Translations under genes and position numbers: made by a program
In this document: positions 1-11,368 of the stretch, one piece after another
Numbering within the stretch: the stretch's first letter is position 1
Layout: every line of letters begins with the position of its first letter
The notes under the pieces: model-generated
The model's database searches: none
Told to the model about the DNA's origin: nothing
Seen by the model: only the letters and a program-made list of their open reading frames with translations
Source of the DNA: Perognathus longimembris pacificus
Taxonomy: Eukaryota; Chordata; Mammalia; Rodentia; Heteromyidae
Direction of reading: 5' to 3'
DNA: 64,000 nt
Assembly: GCF_023159225.1 (NCBI RefSeq)
Contig: NC_063162.1
Span: 92,093,880-92,157,879, forward strand

Positions 1-1992
1 AGAAAGTGAAAGATTCAGATTGAGATTCAGTACATAAAAAAATCAGAAAATGATGACATACTACTCTAGTTGTGGTGGTAGTGTATCAGTTGTGTGCATA
101 CAATGGTTTAAGGGTTCCAGGAGCAAGGAACATCACCCAGGTAACAGGTAGCAAGGAAAATGGAGATTTCAGATATTTAATCACATGGAAATAAATTCCA
201 GCATAACTCGAATAAAGCAGAGAGCCAGGCTCCACTCTTCAGCTTCCCCTTCTGGCTCTTGGTTTTAGTTCAGTGATAACTGTACAATTTTGACCTTCAG
301 ATTTTGGAGAATTTTCATTTTTTGCACCTGTAATGAGTTTGCCTTGTTTTAAATCACTAAATTTGGGGTAATTTGTGATAGTAGCAATAAAGTAATAGAC
401 AGGTACATAGAGTGGGCTTAATTAGGAATGATATAAAAAGAAAACAGAATTATTTTTCTCCCAGAATGGGTACTTCTTTAGTCTACCTGGCAAAATTCAC
501 AGCTTTTTAGACCATGTTGAACTTAGAAACAGTCTCATCTTTAGATAGTGTCCACTTGAATTTAATTTAAAACTTGGGTGTTACATTTAGTTTGAATCAG
601 GAACCAGCAGAGAGCAAACTTGATGTATCTATTTCCATGAAATATTTGGTCAGTTCTACTGTTCCTTTCTTGTTCCATTCCCATCATGCCTAGCTTTTAA
701 TATCCTCTAATTCTGGAGAATGGGAAGAAGAAAACAAATCAAGACACTAGATTCATGGGTTCCTCTGGAGATCTCTCTGGGTTCTTCAAATGGCCTCTAC
801 CTGCATTTGCAGGTTTGCTCAGTGGCTTAGAGTCTGAGTTTCTTAATGTATGTTTTGGACCGGGCACTCATTGGTGGAACTCAGAATCTCTCATCTGCTT
901 TTCTCTGACCCACACGGGGGAAAATATCCTTGCCAGTGTCACTGTTTGTACAGTTGCTCACCTTCCTCCAAGACTTTTTCCCATGTGCACATTCAGTTAG
1001 AAGTCCCTGGCGCTCCTTAGTACAATTCAAGCCGGTTCTGTCTTTACATAAGCTCCTAAACTTCTGAAAGGCTCTCTAGTAAACTATTCCTTCTAGTGAA
1101 CTAAGCCCAACCTTGGGACCCGTTTGGACCAATCCTGTGCATTTCTGTAGCTCAGGATAATCAACATCAAGGCCAAAAAGGTACTCCTCCATTTGCAGAG
1201 ATGAATGATTTCCTTGGACTCCATTTTCACCATTTGCACATTGGCTTATGTGGGAGGAAAGCACAGGAAGGGAACTGAGTAGAATAGCCAGAATACTTAA
1301 ATTTCATTTTTTTCTTCTTCTTCTTTATTGTCAAAGTGATGTACAGAGGGGTTACAGTTTTATATGTAAGGCAAGTATATTTCTTATCCAACTTCTTACC
1401 TCTTCCTTCATTTTTCCCGTCTCCCCCTCTCCAGTTCCTTCCCCCTTTGAGTTGTACAGTTGGTTAATACCAATTGGTTTTGTGAGTATTGTTATTGCAA
1501 TGGTTAGTCATTTTGTCCTTTGTCTCTTGATTTTGATATTCCCTTTCCCTTTCCTAGTTCCCATACACATATATACAGACTCTAGGGTATTAAAATCAGT
1601 TACAGTAATAGCCAGAGTAAAACCACAGGCAGGGAATATGAGAGAAAAAAAAAGTTTGATTTCACAAGGCATGTTGTAATTAACTACAACACACCACTTG
1701 TTTCTATAACGTGGAGTTCATTTCACTTACTATCACCTTACATGTTCATATAGGTATCGCTATTGTGATCTTCTTCTATGTCTATCCTAGAAATGTACTA
1801 ATTATTCCCTATGAGGGAGATCATAGAGTTCATGCTTTTTGGGGGATCTGGCTCACTTCACTTAGTATGATTTTTTCCCAAGTCCTCCCATTTCCTTATG
1901 AATGGAGCAGTATTATTCTTTTTTATAAAGGCATTGAATTCTATTCTGTACATGTACCACATTTTCTTGATCCGCTCTTCTACTGAGGGTCA

Positions 1993-2484
1993 TCAGGGTT
2001 GGTTCCATATTTTAGCAATGATAAATTGTGCTGTAATGTACATAGTTGTGCTGGTGGCTTTAGTGTGGTCCTGCTTGTAATCTTTTGGGTAAATGCCCAA
2101 AAGTGGGACTGCTGGGTTGTATGGGAACTCTTTGTTTAGCCTTCTAAGGAATTTCCACACTCCTTTCCAGTCTCCAACAATCAATGTGTTTGGATTTATG
2201 AGTGTTTTTAAAGTCCTTAGTGTTTGTTTAATGAAGTTGGGTGCTCCTGTATTTGGAATATAGATGTTTAGGATGGTTATATCCTCCTGTAGGAGAGATA
2301 CCTTTATTAGTATGTAGTAACCTTCTTTATCTCTTCTTACTGCTTTTAATTTGAAGTCAATTTTATGTGATATTAAGATTGCAACTCCGTCCTGCTTATG
2401 GGGGCCATTTGCTTGATAGATTTTATTCCAGCCTTTCACTTTTAGAATATGTTTGCTTTTGTTGGCAAGATGTTTTTTGGACAC
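1993..2484 (-). pseudogene. L1 ORF2 remnant: endonuclease part fused in frame to the C-terminus
   Basis: This 163-residue open frame begins with an L1 endonuclease-like stretch (KVKGWNKIYQANG, DGVAILISHKIDF, RRDKEGYYILIK, ITILNIYIPNTGAPNFIKQ, NTLIVGD). It then passes directly into the ORF2 C-terminal signature (WKGVWKFLRRL, PYNPAVPLLGIYPKDYK, MYITAQFIIAKIWNQP). The join is near 2168-2173, within GGAGAC/TGGAAAG. The rest of the endonuclease, the whole reverse transcriptase and most of the Cys-rich region are absent, roughly a thousand codons relative to a normal ORF2. The frame stays open across the join. Confidence 0.88.
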
Positions 2485-2682
2485 AGTAGAAAGATGGATC
2501 TTGCTTTTTGATCCAACTTGTAAATCTGTGTTGTTGGAGAGTTAAGTCTGTTAATATTGAGAAATAAGATTGAGAAGTGATTGTTCCTTTCATATGTCTA
2601 TCTTTTAGGGGCTGTATTTTCTCTGTTTTTAATCTAATAACTTGATTTCTATTTAGGGATCCTGTCTCTGCCTAAATCATGA

Positions 2683-3850
2683 TCAAGTTGAAATGTGTAG
2701 CACAACTTTAAGGAGATTCTGTAATGCTGATTTGGTGGACATATATTGTTTTAATTTTTTCTTGATATGGAAGACTTTTATTTGACCTTTGGTTATGAAT
2801 GAGCGTCTAGCTGGGTACAATATTCTTGGTTGGTAGTTTGTTTTTTTTTTTAGGGTGTGGCATACCTCATTCCAGGCTCTCCTTGTTTTCATGGTTTCTG
2901 CTGAGAAATCTGGGGTAATTCTGATTGTTTTTCCTTTATATGTGATTGTTCTCTTCTCCATAGCTGTTTTAAGGTTCCTTTCCTTGGTCTCTATTGATCC
3001 TGTTCCCATTACAATATGTTGATGAGATGTCCTATTCTGGTCAGGTCTGTTTGTGGTCCTAAATGCTTCTTGTATCTGGATGGGTCTATTCTTCTGGATA
3101 TTTGGGAATTTCTCTGCTAGTATTCTGTTAAACAAATTGTCTATTCTATTAACTTACTTCTCTAGGTTTTCCTCAATACCTATTAGCCTTATATTGGGCT
3201 TCCTGATTGTATCTTGGAGCTCCTGAAGCTATCTAACTTGCTTTTTGGATTGATTTTGTATTGTTTATTGTTCTTTCTCTATACAGTCTAGTGAATCTTC
3301 AATTCCTCAGTTTCAATCTTCTGCATCATGCAGTCTGTTCTGTAGGCTAGCTACTTGGCTTCTTGTCTCCCTTCCTTCTGACTAGTCTTTCTTAATGGCT
3401 TTCATGCCTCTGCTATAATGCTCTCTTTGGTCCTGTATGGATTTCTTTACTTCATTAATTTGGTTCTGTGTGCAGTCTCTCAACTTCTTTTAGCTGATTA
3501 GCTATCATGTCATAGGACTCTTTTACTTTCTGTTGGAGTTCATTTATATTTCTGTTTGTGGAAGTCATAAATTCCTCTATTACCTTATGGTTGACTTTAT
3601 CGTGTTCACGAATTATTCTTTGGCTGGCCTCTTCACGCTCTAGATTACTTGTATGAAGAGACTTGAATTTTTCACTTATCATTTTTGTCAGCAGAGTTTG
3701 TAGAGCATTTTGAGGGCTCTCCTCTAGGACTTTGATTGAATGCTCTGTTTCCTGCTCGTTTAGAGAGGGAGATGGATTCCCTGTCTTGACATATTTCTTG
3801 TGTTTCTTCTGCCCATTTGGATTAAGAATGCTAGTCTACTAGCCTCCACC
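2683..3850 (-). pseudogene. L1 ORF1 (RNA-binding chaperone), broken
   Basis: The C-terminal two thirds of L1 ORF1p is recognisable at 2683-3135. The signatures are PDQNRTSHQHIV, KERNLKTAMEKRTITYKGK, IRITPDFSAETMKTRRAWNE, QPRILYPARRSFITKGQIK and ALQNLLK. These correspond to the RRM and C-terminal domain of the trimeric nucleic-acid chaperone. A coiled-coil-like stretch rich in Lys, Glu and Asn (MISEKFKSLHTSNLEREEA...) lies at 3455-3682 in another open segment. Stops and frameshifts separate the two parts, so no full ORF1 protein can be made. Confidence 0.85.
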
Positions 3851-5748
3851 CCACCCCCCCGCCCCATGGCACTGTTTAGGCCCTGAACCAAACCTTGCCA
3901 AATCCTGTTGTACCAATCTTAGAGTTTCACAATCATAGACAGGTATATTCCCTCTCTCTCTTTTTTGTTGTATGTAGCAGCAGATTTAGAATCCCCACAT
4001 ATTATAATTTTAAAGTAGGACTTAACCCTGAGCCCTGTATTCAGTAGCTAGATTATATACTGTTACAATCATAAATAGATTTGTTCTTGCTTTTAGTTCT
4101 TTTTGAGCTGGTAAAATTTCTCTAAAGAACCCCTTTGAGGGGGCTGGGGATATAGCCTACTGGCAAGAGTGCCTGCCTCGGATACACGAGGCCCTAGGTT
4201 CCATTCCCCAGCACCACATATACAGAAAACGGCCAGAAGCGGCGCTGTGGCTCAAGTGGCAGAGTGCTAGCCTTGAGCGGGAAGAAGCCAGGGACAGTGC
4301 TCAGGCCCTGAGTCCAAAGCCCAGGACTGGCCAAAAAAAAAAAAAAAAAAGAACCCCTTTGACTCACTCAGATTAACTGAAGATGCCCTCTAGCCTGCCA
4401 ATAACCAGGGATCAATAGAGTCTGGAGGCCATAGCAGTAGATTTAGGAGGGGAAATTGGGAGACATGAAATGAGGTAGTAAAAAGAGTGGAGGGTGAAGA
4501 TTTTTATTTAATTTCAGTAAGATTGAAAAGTGGAGAAGTGTAAAATATAAAGAAAAGGCAGGGTTGCAGTGAAATATGGCTGGAGATCAACAAGAAAACA
4601 GTAAAGGCAGTAATCAGAAGGAAGTGATTTTAAAGAGAGAAATATATCTATAAAAAAGAATGAAAATGAAAATGGAAAAAAGTAAAAACAATAAAAATAA
4701 AAACTAAAAGAAATTAGAAGATAAAAGAAGACTTCAATAACTAGCACACAAATGGGGAGAAAGGATGTCTTCCTTAATTGTGCAGTTTTGTCTCTGTCTT
4801 GAGACCTCTTTCCAGGCTCTGGTTTCCTTGAGATGGTCTAAGGTCTGTTTGCCTGCAGCTGTTCTGGAGGGGCCAATGGCTGTGGGCTGGCCAGGCTCCT
4901 CAGGCTGCCATAACCTGGGCTGAAAGCAGGTTTCCCAGGGGATTTTCCTCTCGCCTGGGTGGGGAGACCTTCTCCTGGGTGGAGCTGGCTGTGTAGTTCG
5001 CCATGGTTTGCAGGTAGAAGCTGGGTGCCCTCTTTCCCTGGGGACAATATTTGGTCCTGGGGACCAGTCTGTTGCTGCCGAAGAGGCAGCGGCAGTGGCA
5101 GTGGGCAGGGCGGTATGCCTCTTGTGTTTATCTATGGCTAAGCCAAGCTGCCCTGAGGCGCCCACCTGTGCCTGGAGACCTTCCCCTGGGTGGAGCCAGG
5201 TCTCACTCCCTGCTCAGTTACCTTTGCCCTTTTCAAAGATGGCCCCCTTCGTCTTGATCTCCCCTGGAGCGCTTTATTTCCAGTGTGCTCTGGCCCCATC
5301 TATGCTAGAGACAAAGATGGCATTTCACTATGGTGGTGAGTGGAGGGTTCCTTTCTAAATGCTGTTCTGTAGGCATGAGCATGCCTGAGACTGTCTTTTG
5401 TGGTGTACTCACTATACCTCTGGCTTTTTGGGCTGTTCACAATCAGCCTGTGAACCTCCTCTGTCTGCTGCCCATCTGGTGGATTTCTCTCCTCGTCGTT
5501 GCAAGTGTGTGCTGGTGGTGGGTGAGGATCTCAGTCCACAAGGAGCCCGCACCAGGCTGTCCTACCCAGAGCTCAAATCTGTTTTCTTAATCCAGCTGTC
5601 TCGGTTTTTCCCTCCTGGCTAGTCTCTATACTGTTATAACTTACTTGCACTAACTTTCATGGATTAGAAGTTTCTCTGTTGTAGTTAAACTGGGTTCTTG
5701 GAGAGAGATTAGATAGGTATCTGTGGTTCTTCTGCCATATGCAGGCTC
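3851..5748 (-). promoter_or_regulatory. L1 5'UTR / internal promoter region
   Basis: The region is GC-rich at 4750-5620 against an AT-rich background. A block GGAGACCTTCTCCTGGGTGG at 4963 recurs in near-identical form at 5174, a spacing of 211 bp. Two CAAAGATGGC motifs, YY1-like in core, lie at 5234-5243 and 5312-5321. A 143-codon open frame (minus, 4734-5165) and a 116-codon antisense frame (plus, 5008-5358) occur here. Neither resembles a known protein to me. Confidence 0.7.
4139..4347 (+). mobile_element. IDL-Geo dimeric SINE
   Basis: Left ID-like tRNA-Ala monomer (GGGGCTGGGGATATAGCCTA onward, A box and GGTTCCATTCC B box), then the Geo monomer and a poly(A) tail. TSD AAAGAACCCCTTTGA at 4124-4138 and 4348-4362. 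It is nested in the L1 5'UTR, so it is younger than that L1. Confidence 0.95.
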
Positions 5749-6304
5749 CTTAAATTTCTTTTAAAGACTCTTCCATCGATCACACCAATGGTCTCTGTCT
5801 TTTGTCATATGAACTGGAGAGCGGCAGCCCTATTTGACTATGTTTTAATAGATTGATTGAAGAGATTTCTTTTAGAATAACACCCATTGCCTTCAGATTG
5901 GGAACTTGGTCAACCTGGAGCAAAAATAAATATGGCATCCCTACATTGCACCATTTGAAGTAGACAACAATAAAACTTATTTTTTAAAGGACAAGTTGCT
6001 GGCAAAATATTTTTGAAATGGTACAGCAGCTTCTGTTACTATAATCAGTACTCACTGTAGTACTCTCTTTAATCCTACACTTAAGCTAGTAGGACAGACA
6101 CTTAGTTTTTAATGCTATCTATATTCACATATATAAATATATGTGCATACGGTGTGTATTGTGTTTGTTTATCTTTATGTGTGTGATGTTTGTTCATCTG
6201 TTACCTGGGACAATCTTTATCACTCTGACATAATCTCCATCTCCTGCTGGCATCTCTGTAAATTAGTCAGCTTTTTAAATAGCAACTAGTGTTTTATTTG
6301 TTTA

Positions 6305-6530
6305 GTGCTTGTACTGGCATTTGAACTAAGGGCCTTGGCACTGTCCTTTAGCTTTTTCTCTTAAGGCAAGTGCTCTACCATGTAAATCACAACTACACTT
6401 CCAGCTTTGTCAGTGGTTAATTGGAGATCAGAGTCAGGAATTTTCCTGCCCAGGCTGACTTGAAACTGAGAACCTCAGATCTTAGCCTCCAGTGTAGCTA
6501 GGATTATAGAGGTAAATTTATTGGCACTCA
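6305..6530 (-). mobile_element. B1-type dimeric SINE (B1 + tRNA-like right monomer), old
   Basis: The plus strand shows the reverse complement: right monomer (TTGAACTAAGGGCCTTGGCA, CTCTACCATG) followed by the linker TTAATTGGAGATCAGAGTC and the B1 part (CCTCAGATCTTAGCCTCCAG, TAGCTAGGATTATAG). Strongly diverged. Confidence 0.8.
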
Positions 6531-6919
6531 GATGCTACATTTTAACAATAACACAATGTCTATGCTCTCAGCCTTCCAGTCAAAAGACATAAAAGGGAAA
6601 GTTGGATTAAAAAGCAAGACTTGACCATTTATCGCCTACTAGAAATGCATCTTATGGACAAGAAAAACTGCAAATATTGATTTGGAGTAAAAGGGTAGAA
6701 AAAAGACCAGTATACCAAGTAAATGAACAAGAAATCAAGCAGAAGTAACTATACTCATATCTGACAAAGTAGAATTCAACCCAAAATGAATTAGAGGCAA
6801 ACAAGATAACCTCAAATTAAAAAAGGTAACAATTCATTAAAAGTCCAAAATATTTTAATACTGTGGCAAATATAACAAAACAGAAACTACCAGACTTTAA
6901 AACATAGATAATAGGGCTT

Positions 6920-7050
6920 ACCAAAAAAGCTGGAAGAGGAGCTGTAACTCAAATGAAAGAGTGCTAACCTTAAGCAAAAAAAAAAAAAAAAATCTCAGGA
7001 ACAGGGCGCAGACTCTAATTTCAAGCCTCAAAACAGGCATAAAAATAAAT
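6920..7050 (+). mobile_element. SINE right-monomer fragment
   Basis: AGCTGGAAGAGGAGCTGTAA, then an AAAGAGTGCTAACCTTAAGC block, an internal A run and TTTCAAGCCTC resemble the tRNA-like right monomer of the B1 dimers. It is followed by an (ATGG) repeat at about 7057-7083. Confidence 0.6.
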
Positions 7051-7599
7051 TAGGTAGATAGATGGATGGATGGATGGATGGACAGACAGAGAGATAAAGA
7101 AAAGATTACAATGGCAAAAAGGCACACAGATAAATTCAAACATGATGATTGTGACAGACTGTAATACTCTATTCTCATCTTCAATTAAGTCATATAGACC
7201 AAAAGAAAATCAGCAAAAAAATTTAGAATTATGTGACACTATAGACCACTTGGTCTTAACATATATCTACAGAAGATTTTATCCAGCAGTTGCACAAGAC
7301 ACAGTCTTCTCTGCCAGCTGTGGAACTTGGACCAAAATAGGTTATATTCTGGGACATAAAATAAGTCTCATTAAATGTAAGAAAATTTAAATGACTCACT
7401 GTTTTCTATCTGGCCACAATGGAATGAAACTAGAACACAACAATAAAAAAAAAGCACAGAATATTTTCAAACAAAGGAAGACTGAATAACACTTTGTTAT
7501 ATAACAACTTGGTCATTGAGATAAACAAATGTTTCTAGAATCTAGAGAAAAATTTAAACATAACTTACTAGAACATTTGTAGTACAGCAATAGAACTGT

Positions 7600-7925
7600 T
7601 AAGAATAAATCTTGGGCGGAAGGGGAGAAGAATGCAGGCAAGATTTCATTTTATATACCACAGATTTGAGAAATATATGGGAAGGGGTCGGTCGAAGAGG
7701 GTGAGGATGTTGAAGTGATGACATAGACCAAGATGTACTGCATGTATTAACTACTTTATTACATGGAAATAATCAATACATAACCTAAAAATTAAGAAAG
7801 TGAGGGAAGAGGTAAATTGGGAGGGGTCAGTGAGAATGTTGGAAGTGGTGCCATTGATCAAGATGCACTGTATTCATAAATTGCATTGGTTAGTGACAAT
7901 GTAAAAATATAAAAATATTTTTTAA
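7600..7925 (+). repeat. Two diverged copies of an L1-tail-like segment
   Basis: A G-rich block followed by GACCAAGATGTACTGCATGT (7727) recurs as GATCAAGATGCACTGTATTC (7856), about 130 bp apart, each preceded by GGGGTCNGT and GATGTTGAAGTG / ATGTTGGAAGTG. The pattern resembles the G-rich end of a rodent L1 3'UTR. Confidence 0.5.
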
Positions 7926-9689
7926 TCAAGCTTTTAGCTATGAGTGCCTATTTAAAAAAAATAAACCCTCACAGATATCTCAATAAGTAACATAGTGATT
8001 AACCTCAAGTTCCTGGAAAAACAGAACAACTATATGAATTTGAACAAATAGAAATTAATGATTTTGAATTTGTTAATGTACTCTCTGGAGTAAAATAATT
8101 ACAAGAAAATCCCCTCTGTACAACACCTTGACAATAAATAAGAATAAGTAATTATTAAAAAAGAAAGAAAACTAATGAAACACAGAACTGGTTCCAAGAT
8201 TGATACACCTTAAGTCAATCTAACTAAAAAGAAGACAAAAGTCTAGATTAATAAAAATTATAGATGAAAATTGGGAGATGACAACAAATCTACTGCTATC
8301 CACATAGCCCTACATGTGTGTGGCCCTCCAGATTCTCTGGAATCTGATGAGGCGATTGCTGTTTTTTGCACACACATCTCCTGCCTCAGTCTCAGTTTTG
8401 CTCTGAAGCTTTGTCTATTGTTTGCTTGTCTGTCATTTACAGTTATCCACCACCTCGGGCAAATTTCATCATTTGCCTTTACTTTTCTCCAGTAAGTGCT
8501 TCTGAGTGGGAACTAAAGCTTTCACACTGAGTGAACCCCACTTGAGGTCAAATAGAGCTTTGCAAGTGAATCCTGCAGGGAAGCTCCAGACAGACCAAAT
8601 AATGACAATTCTTTGGAAATGACTCCTTGAAGAAGCTCCAGAAACCAAGAATATGCCAATATTGATTTTCTCTGTGAATACCAGCTGTTATTTGTTAAGG
8701 CAGGGTACTAGAAAGAAGATAGGAATAGAGCAATTTAAAATACCAGAAATCTCATTGGCCTTATTGAGATTCAGCCAGTTTCTTTTCTGAAACCTGCTTC
8801 CTGACTTTTTGCAAGCCTTTTGCTGCTATCTTGAGTTTGACAAAATTCATCCTGACAATCTTTGCCAGTTTTATCATTGTCTTCTGGAGGAAAGAACTTT
8901 CAGAGTTTAAACTGACATTTCTGCTGATGTTACTGTGGCACAGTTATGTTGGAATTCCTCTTGGTACTAGCTTCTAAAATGTATTATGTGACCAGAATAG
9001 GAGCTAGCTAATACCACAATAGAGAACAGGCATGTTCAAGAGTATTCATTAGCATTGTTTAAAGAACTAAATGTTGGAAATAACTAAAGTGCCTAATGAA
9101 TGAAGAAACAAATGACGGGTATAATGAATTACTTCATTGCACAAAGAACACATGAGTCATAGAATCATATGAACAAATTATTTTAAGGTAGACAGAAAGG
9201 ACAGCTGAGTAAGAATATACATCTAATTCCATTTTTATATGACAATTCCATTTCCTATTGGTTAAAGACATGTTTAAAACTATTAAAGAGAAGAAATAAT
9301 TTTCCTTTTATGCTTCAGAATTATAGAAAAGAGATAAGTACTGAGAGAACATTAATAGTGTAAACCAAGTTTTATAAATTTGGACAGAGGGATCATGGAT
9401 ATTTATTTTATATTAATGCTTTCTGAGTTAAAATGTTATCTCTTACCCTTTATAAAATAATACATTATAAAATGAGGTAAGACATTTAGAGTGGATAATT
9501 TGAGCACTTTTTGCCTTATATACATATTTGTGCAACCTTAATAAAAATCCTGATGGAGTACTTTAGAGCAGAGGATTAAGAGATTTATGTATTTGTTGCT
9601 TATGAACAAGTGTATAGGATGTTAAAAGATTGTCTGATGTCCTTGAGCTAGATTCCTACTGATAGTATTTACTTCAAAGGACATTTTTC

Positions 9690-9800
9690 AATTTTAATTT
9701 TGTTGACAATATGATGTGCAGAGGGGTTACAGTGGCATAGTCAAGGTAATGAGTACACTTTTTGTCATACTTGTTACCCCCTCCCTCATTTTCCTCAGGA
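9690..9800 (-). mobile_element. LINE-1 3' end, short
   Basis: TTTTGTTGACAATATGATGTGCAGAGGGGTTACAG is the reverse complement of the local L1 3' end, followed by the typical TTGTTACCCCCTCCCTCATTTTCC stretch. Severely 5'-truncated. Confidence 0.8.
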
Positions 9801-10174
9801 GGACGTTTTGAAAGTAATGTCTATTGACTTAAAAACTGACCGATCTAACTTACTCTATAAAGAGTCAGTGTTATTAGCAACATGCCATGAAAATACCCAC
9901 ACATTAAAAAATCTATTTTTCATTCAGAAAACAGATGGTTTGAGATTTTTGTGGTTGATGCTGTTATTTGACAAAATTGTTATTTGACAATTATTATTAG
10001 CATGATTTGACAAAATTGGGTGTACAGTTAGAGCATTTTTTTGCTTTATGAAGACTGTATTATTTATTTTCAAAATAGCATCAAAGTGAACTTAAAACTG
10101 AAAAGCTTTGAACTGTTTTTGAAAGTTAATAATGTTTATATTATAGAGATATTTGAATCTTCTATGCACACTTT

Positions 10175-10273
10175 TTTTTTCTGGTACAGGTTTGACCTGA
10201 AAGCATTGTACTTGACGAGCTTGTTTACTTACCTGGTACTCTACCACTTCAGCTGTCCTTCCAACCCGAATTT
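10175..10273 (-). mobile_element. B1-type dimeric SINE, first part, split by an L1
   Basis: Antisense right monomer (TGGTACTCTACCACTTCAGC). It continues at 10988-11145 after the L1 insertion and ends in the target site CCAACCCGAATTT. Confidence 0.72.
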
Positions 10274-10987
10274 CTTTTTTAATAATAATTACTTATTTAT
10301 TGTCAAAGTCATGTACAGAAGGGTTACAGTTTCATATGTTAGGCCATGGGTACATTTCTTGTACTATTTGTTTCCTTCTCCCTCCTCCCCCCTTCCTTCT
10401 CCCCCTTTCCCTCTCCCTCATGAGTTGTTCTGTTGGTTTACACCAAATGCTTTTGCAAGTATTGATTTTGAAGTCATTTTTTTTATCCTCTGTTTCTCGA
10501 TTTTGATATTCCCTTTCACTTCCCTAGTTCTAATACCAGTATAAACAGTATCCAGGGTACTCAGATTAGATACAGTGATAGCACGGGGACAACCACAGGA
10601 AGGGGATACAAGAGGATCATCAAGAAAAGAAGCTACAGTTTCACATGGCATGTTGAAAGTTATTACGACAATGATATAACAGCCGTTTCCATAACATGGA
10701 GTTCATTTCACTTAGCATCATCTTATGTGTTCATAAGGGCATAGCTATTGGGCTCTTATGATCTTCTGCTGTGACTAGCCTAAACCTATGCTAATTATTC
10801 CCTATGAGGGAGACCATAAAGTCCATGTTTCTTTGTGTCTGGCTCACTTCACTTAGTATAATTTTTTTCCAAGTTCTTCCATTTCCTTACTAATGGGGCA
10901 ATGTCATTCTTTCTGATAGAGGTATAAAATTCCATTGTGTATATGTACCACATTTTCCTGATCCATTCGTCTACTAAGGGGCATCTG
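10274..10987 (-). mobile_element. 5'-truncated LINE-1 (3'UTR and ORF2 end)
   Basis: Reverse complement of an L1 3'UTR: TTTATTGTCAAAGTCATGTACAG tail, pyrimidine tract at 10377-10425, then the block ending CTGATCCATTCGTCTAC. A perfect 13-bp TSD CCAACCCGAATTT lies at 10261-10273 and 10988-11000. About 714 bp. Confidence 0.93.
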
Positions 10988-11145
10988 CCAACCCGAATTT
11001 TTGCTAGTTATTTTGGAAATAGTGTTACAGGGATTTTCCTGAAGTAGCCTCAAACCATAATCCTACAAATCTTAACCTTTTGGGTAGCCAGGATTAGAGG
11101 TATACCTATTGATGTCCAGCTACCTTCTAGCTTGTTCTAAAAAAA
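10988..11145 (-). mobile_element. B1-type dimeric SINE, second part
   Basis: It resumes with the linker (GCTAGTTATTTTGGAAATAGTG) and ends in antisense B1 sequence (GGGTAGCCAGGATTAGAGGTAT). The L1 inserted inside it. Confidence 0.7.
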
Positions 11146-11296
11146 TAACAAAACTATTTTGAAATAATATGTTTTCTGAAATATGAAGAATTACAGCATT
11201 TTCAATATGGTATCAGTATAGTCATTTTCCACAGTACCAGGTACCAGTATAGCCAATTTGGGCTTGGGTAGATTTGAAGAATCGCTATGTTTTTGT

Positions 11297-11297
<1 letters not shown>

Positions 11298-11342
<45 letters not shown>

Positions 11343-11368
11343 TGTCTGTCTGTCTGTCTGTCTGTCTG
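11298..11368. repeat. Compound microsatellite (TG)n(TCTG)7
   Basis: An uninterrupted TG run to 11340 passes directly into seven TCTG units (11341-11368). Confidence 0.97.

Larger units (their letters stand above)
1306..5748 (-). mobile_element. LINE-1, 5'UTR to poly(A), with most of ORF2 deleted
   Basis: In minus-strand order the element has a GC-rich 5'UTR (5748 to about 3850), ORF1 (about 3850-2690), an inter-ORF region, the N-terminal endonuclease part of ORF2 (about 2490-2170), the ORF2 C-terminus (2170-1990), and a 3'UTR with a polypurine tract (near 1415-1450) and an AATAAA signal (1322-1327). A 10-bp TSD, CTTAAATTTC, is at 1296-1305 and 5749-5758. The reverse transcriptase region is missing, so the copy cannot mobilise itself. 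An IDL-Geo SINE is inserted in the 5'UTR. The L1 lies in the same orientation as HDAC9. Confidence 0.9.
6560..8310 (+). mobile_element. Old LINE-1 ORF2 fragment, plus strand, with nested insertions
   Basis: Degenerate L1 endonuclease and following sequence: YRRFYPAVAQDTVFSASCGTW and LGHKISLIKCKK at 7245-7390, CCACAATGGAATGAAACTAG at 7414, a piece near 7925-8100 resembling the start of the RT region, and another at 8180-8305. It is interrupted by a SINE half at 6920-7050, a diverged L1-tail-like segment at about 7600-7925, and a short L1 3' end at about 8108-8160. Confidence 0.75.

Noticed and set aside
755..1000. 81-codon plus-strand open frame
   Set aside because: No family resemblance and no conservation evidence; intronic chance frame.
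2040..5750. Possible retroviral provirus
   Set aside because: The order ORF1/ORF2/3'UTR with A-rich tail and TSD is LINE-1; no LTRs or gag-pol-env signatures.
11298..11368. CRISPR-like or regulatory repeat array
   Set aside because: It is a simple TG/TCTG microsatellite without spacers.
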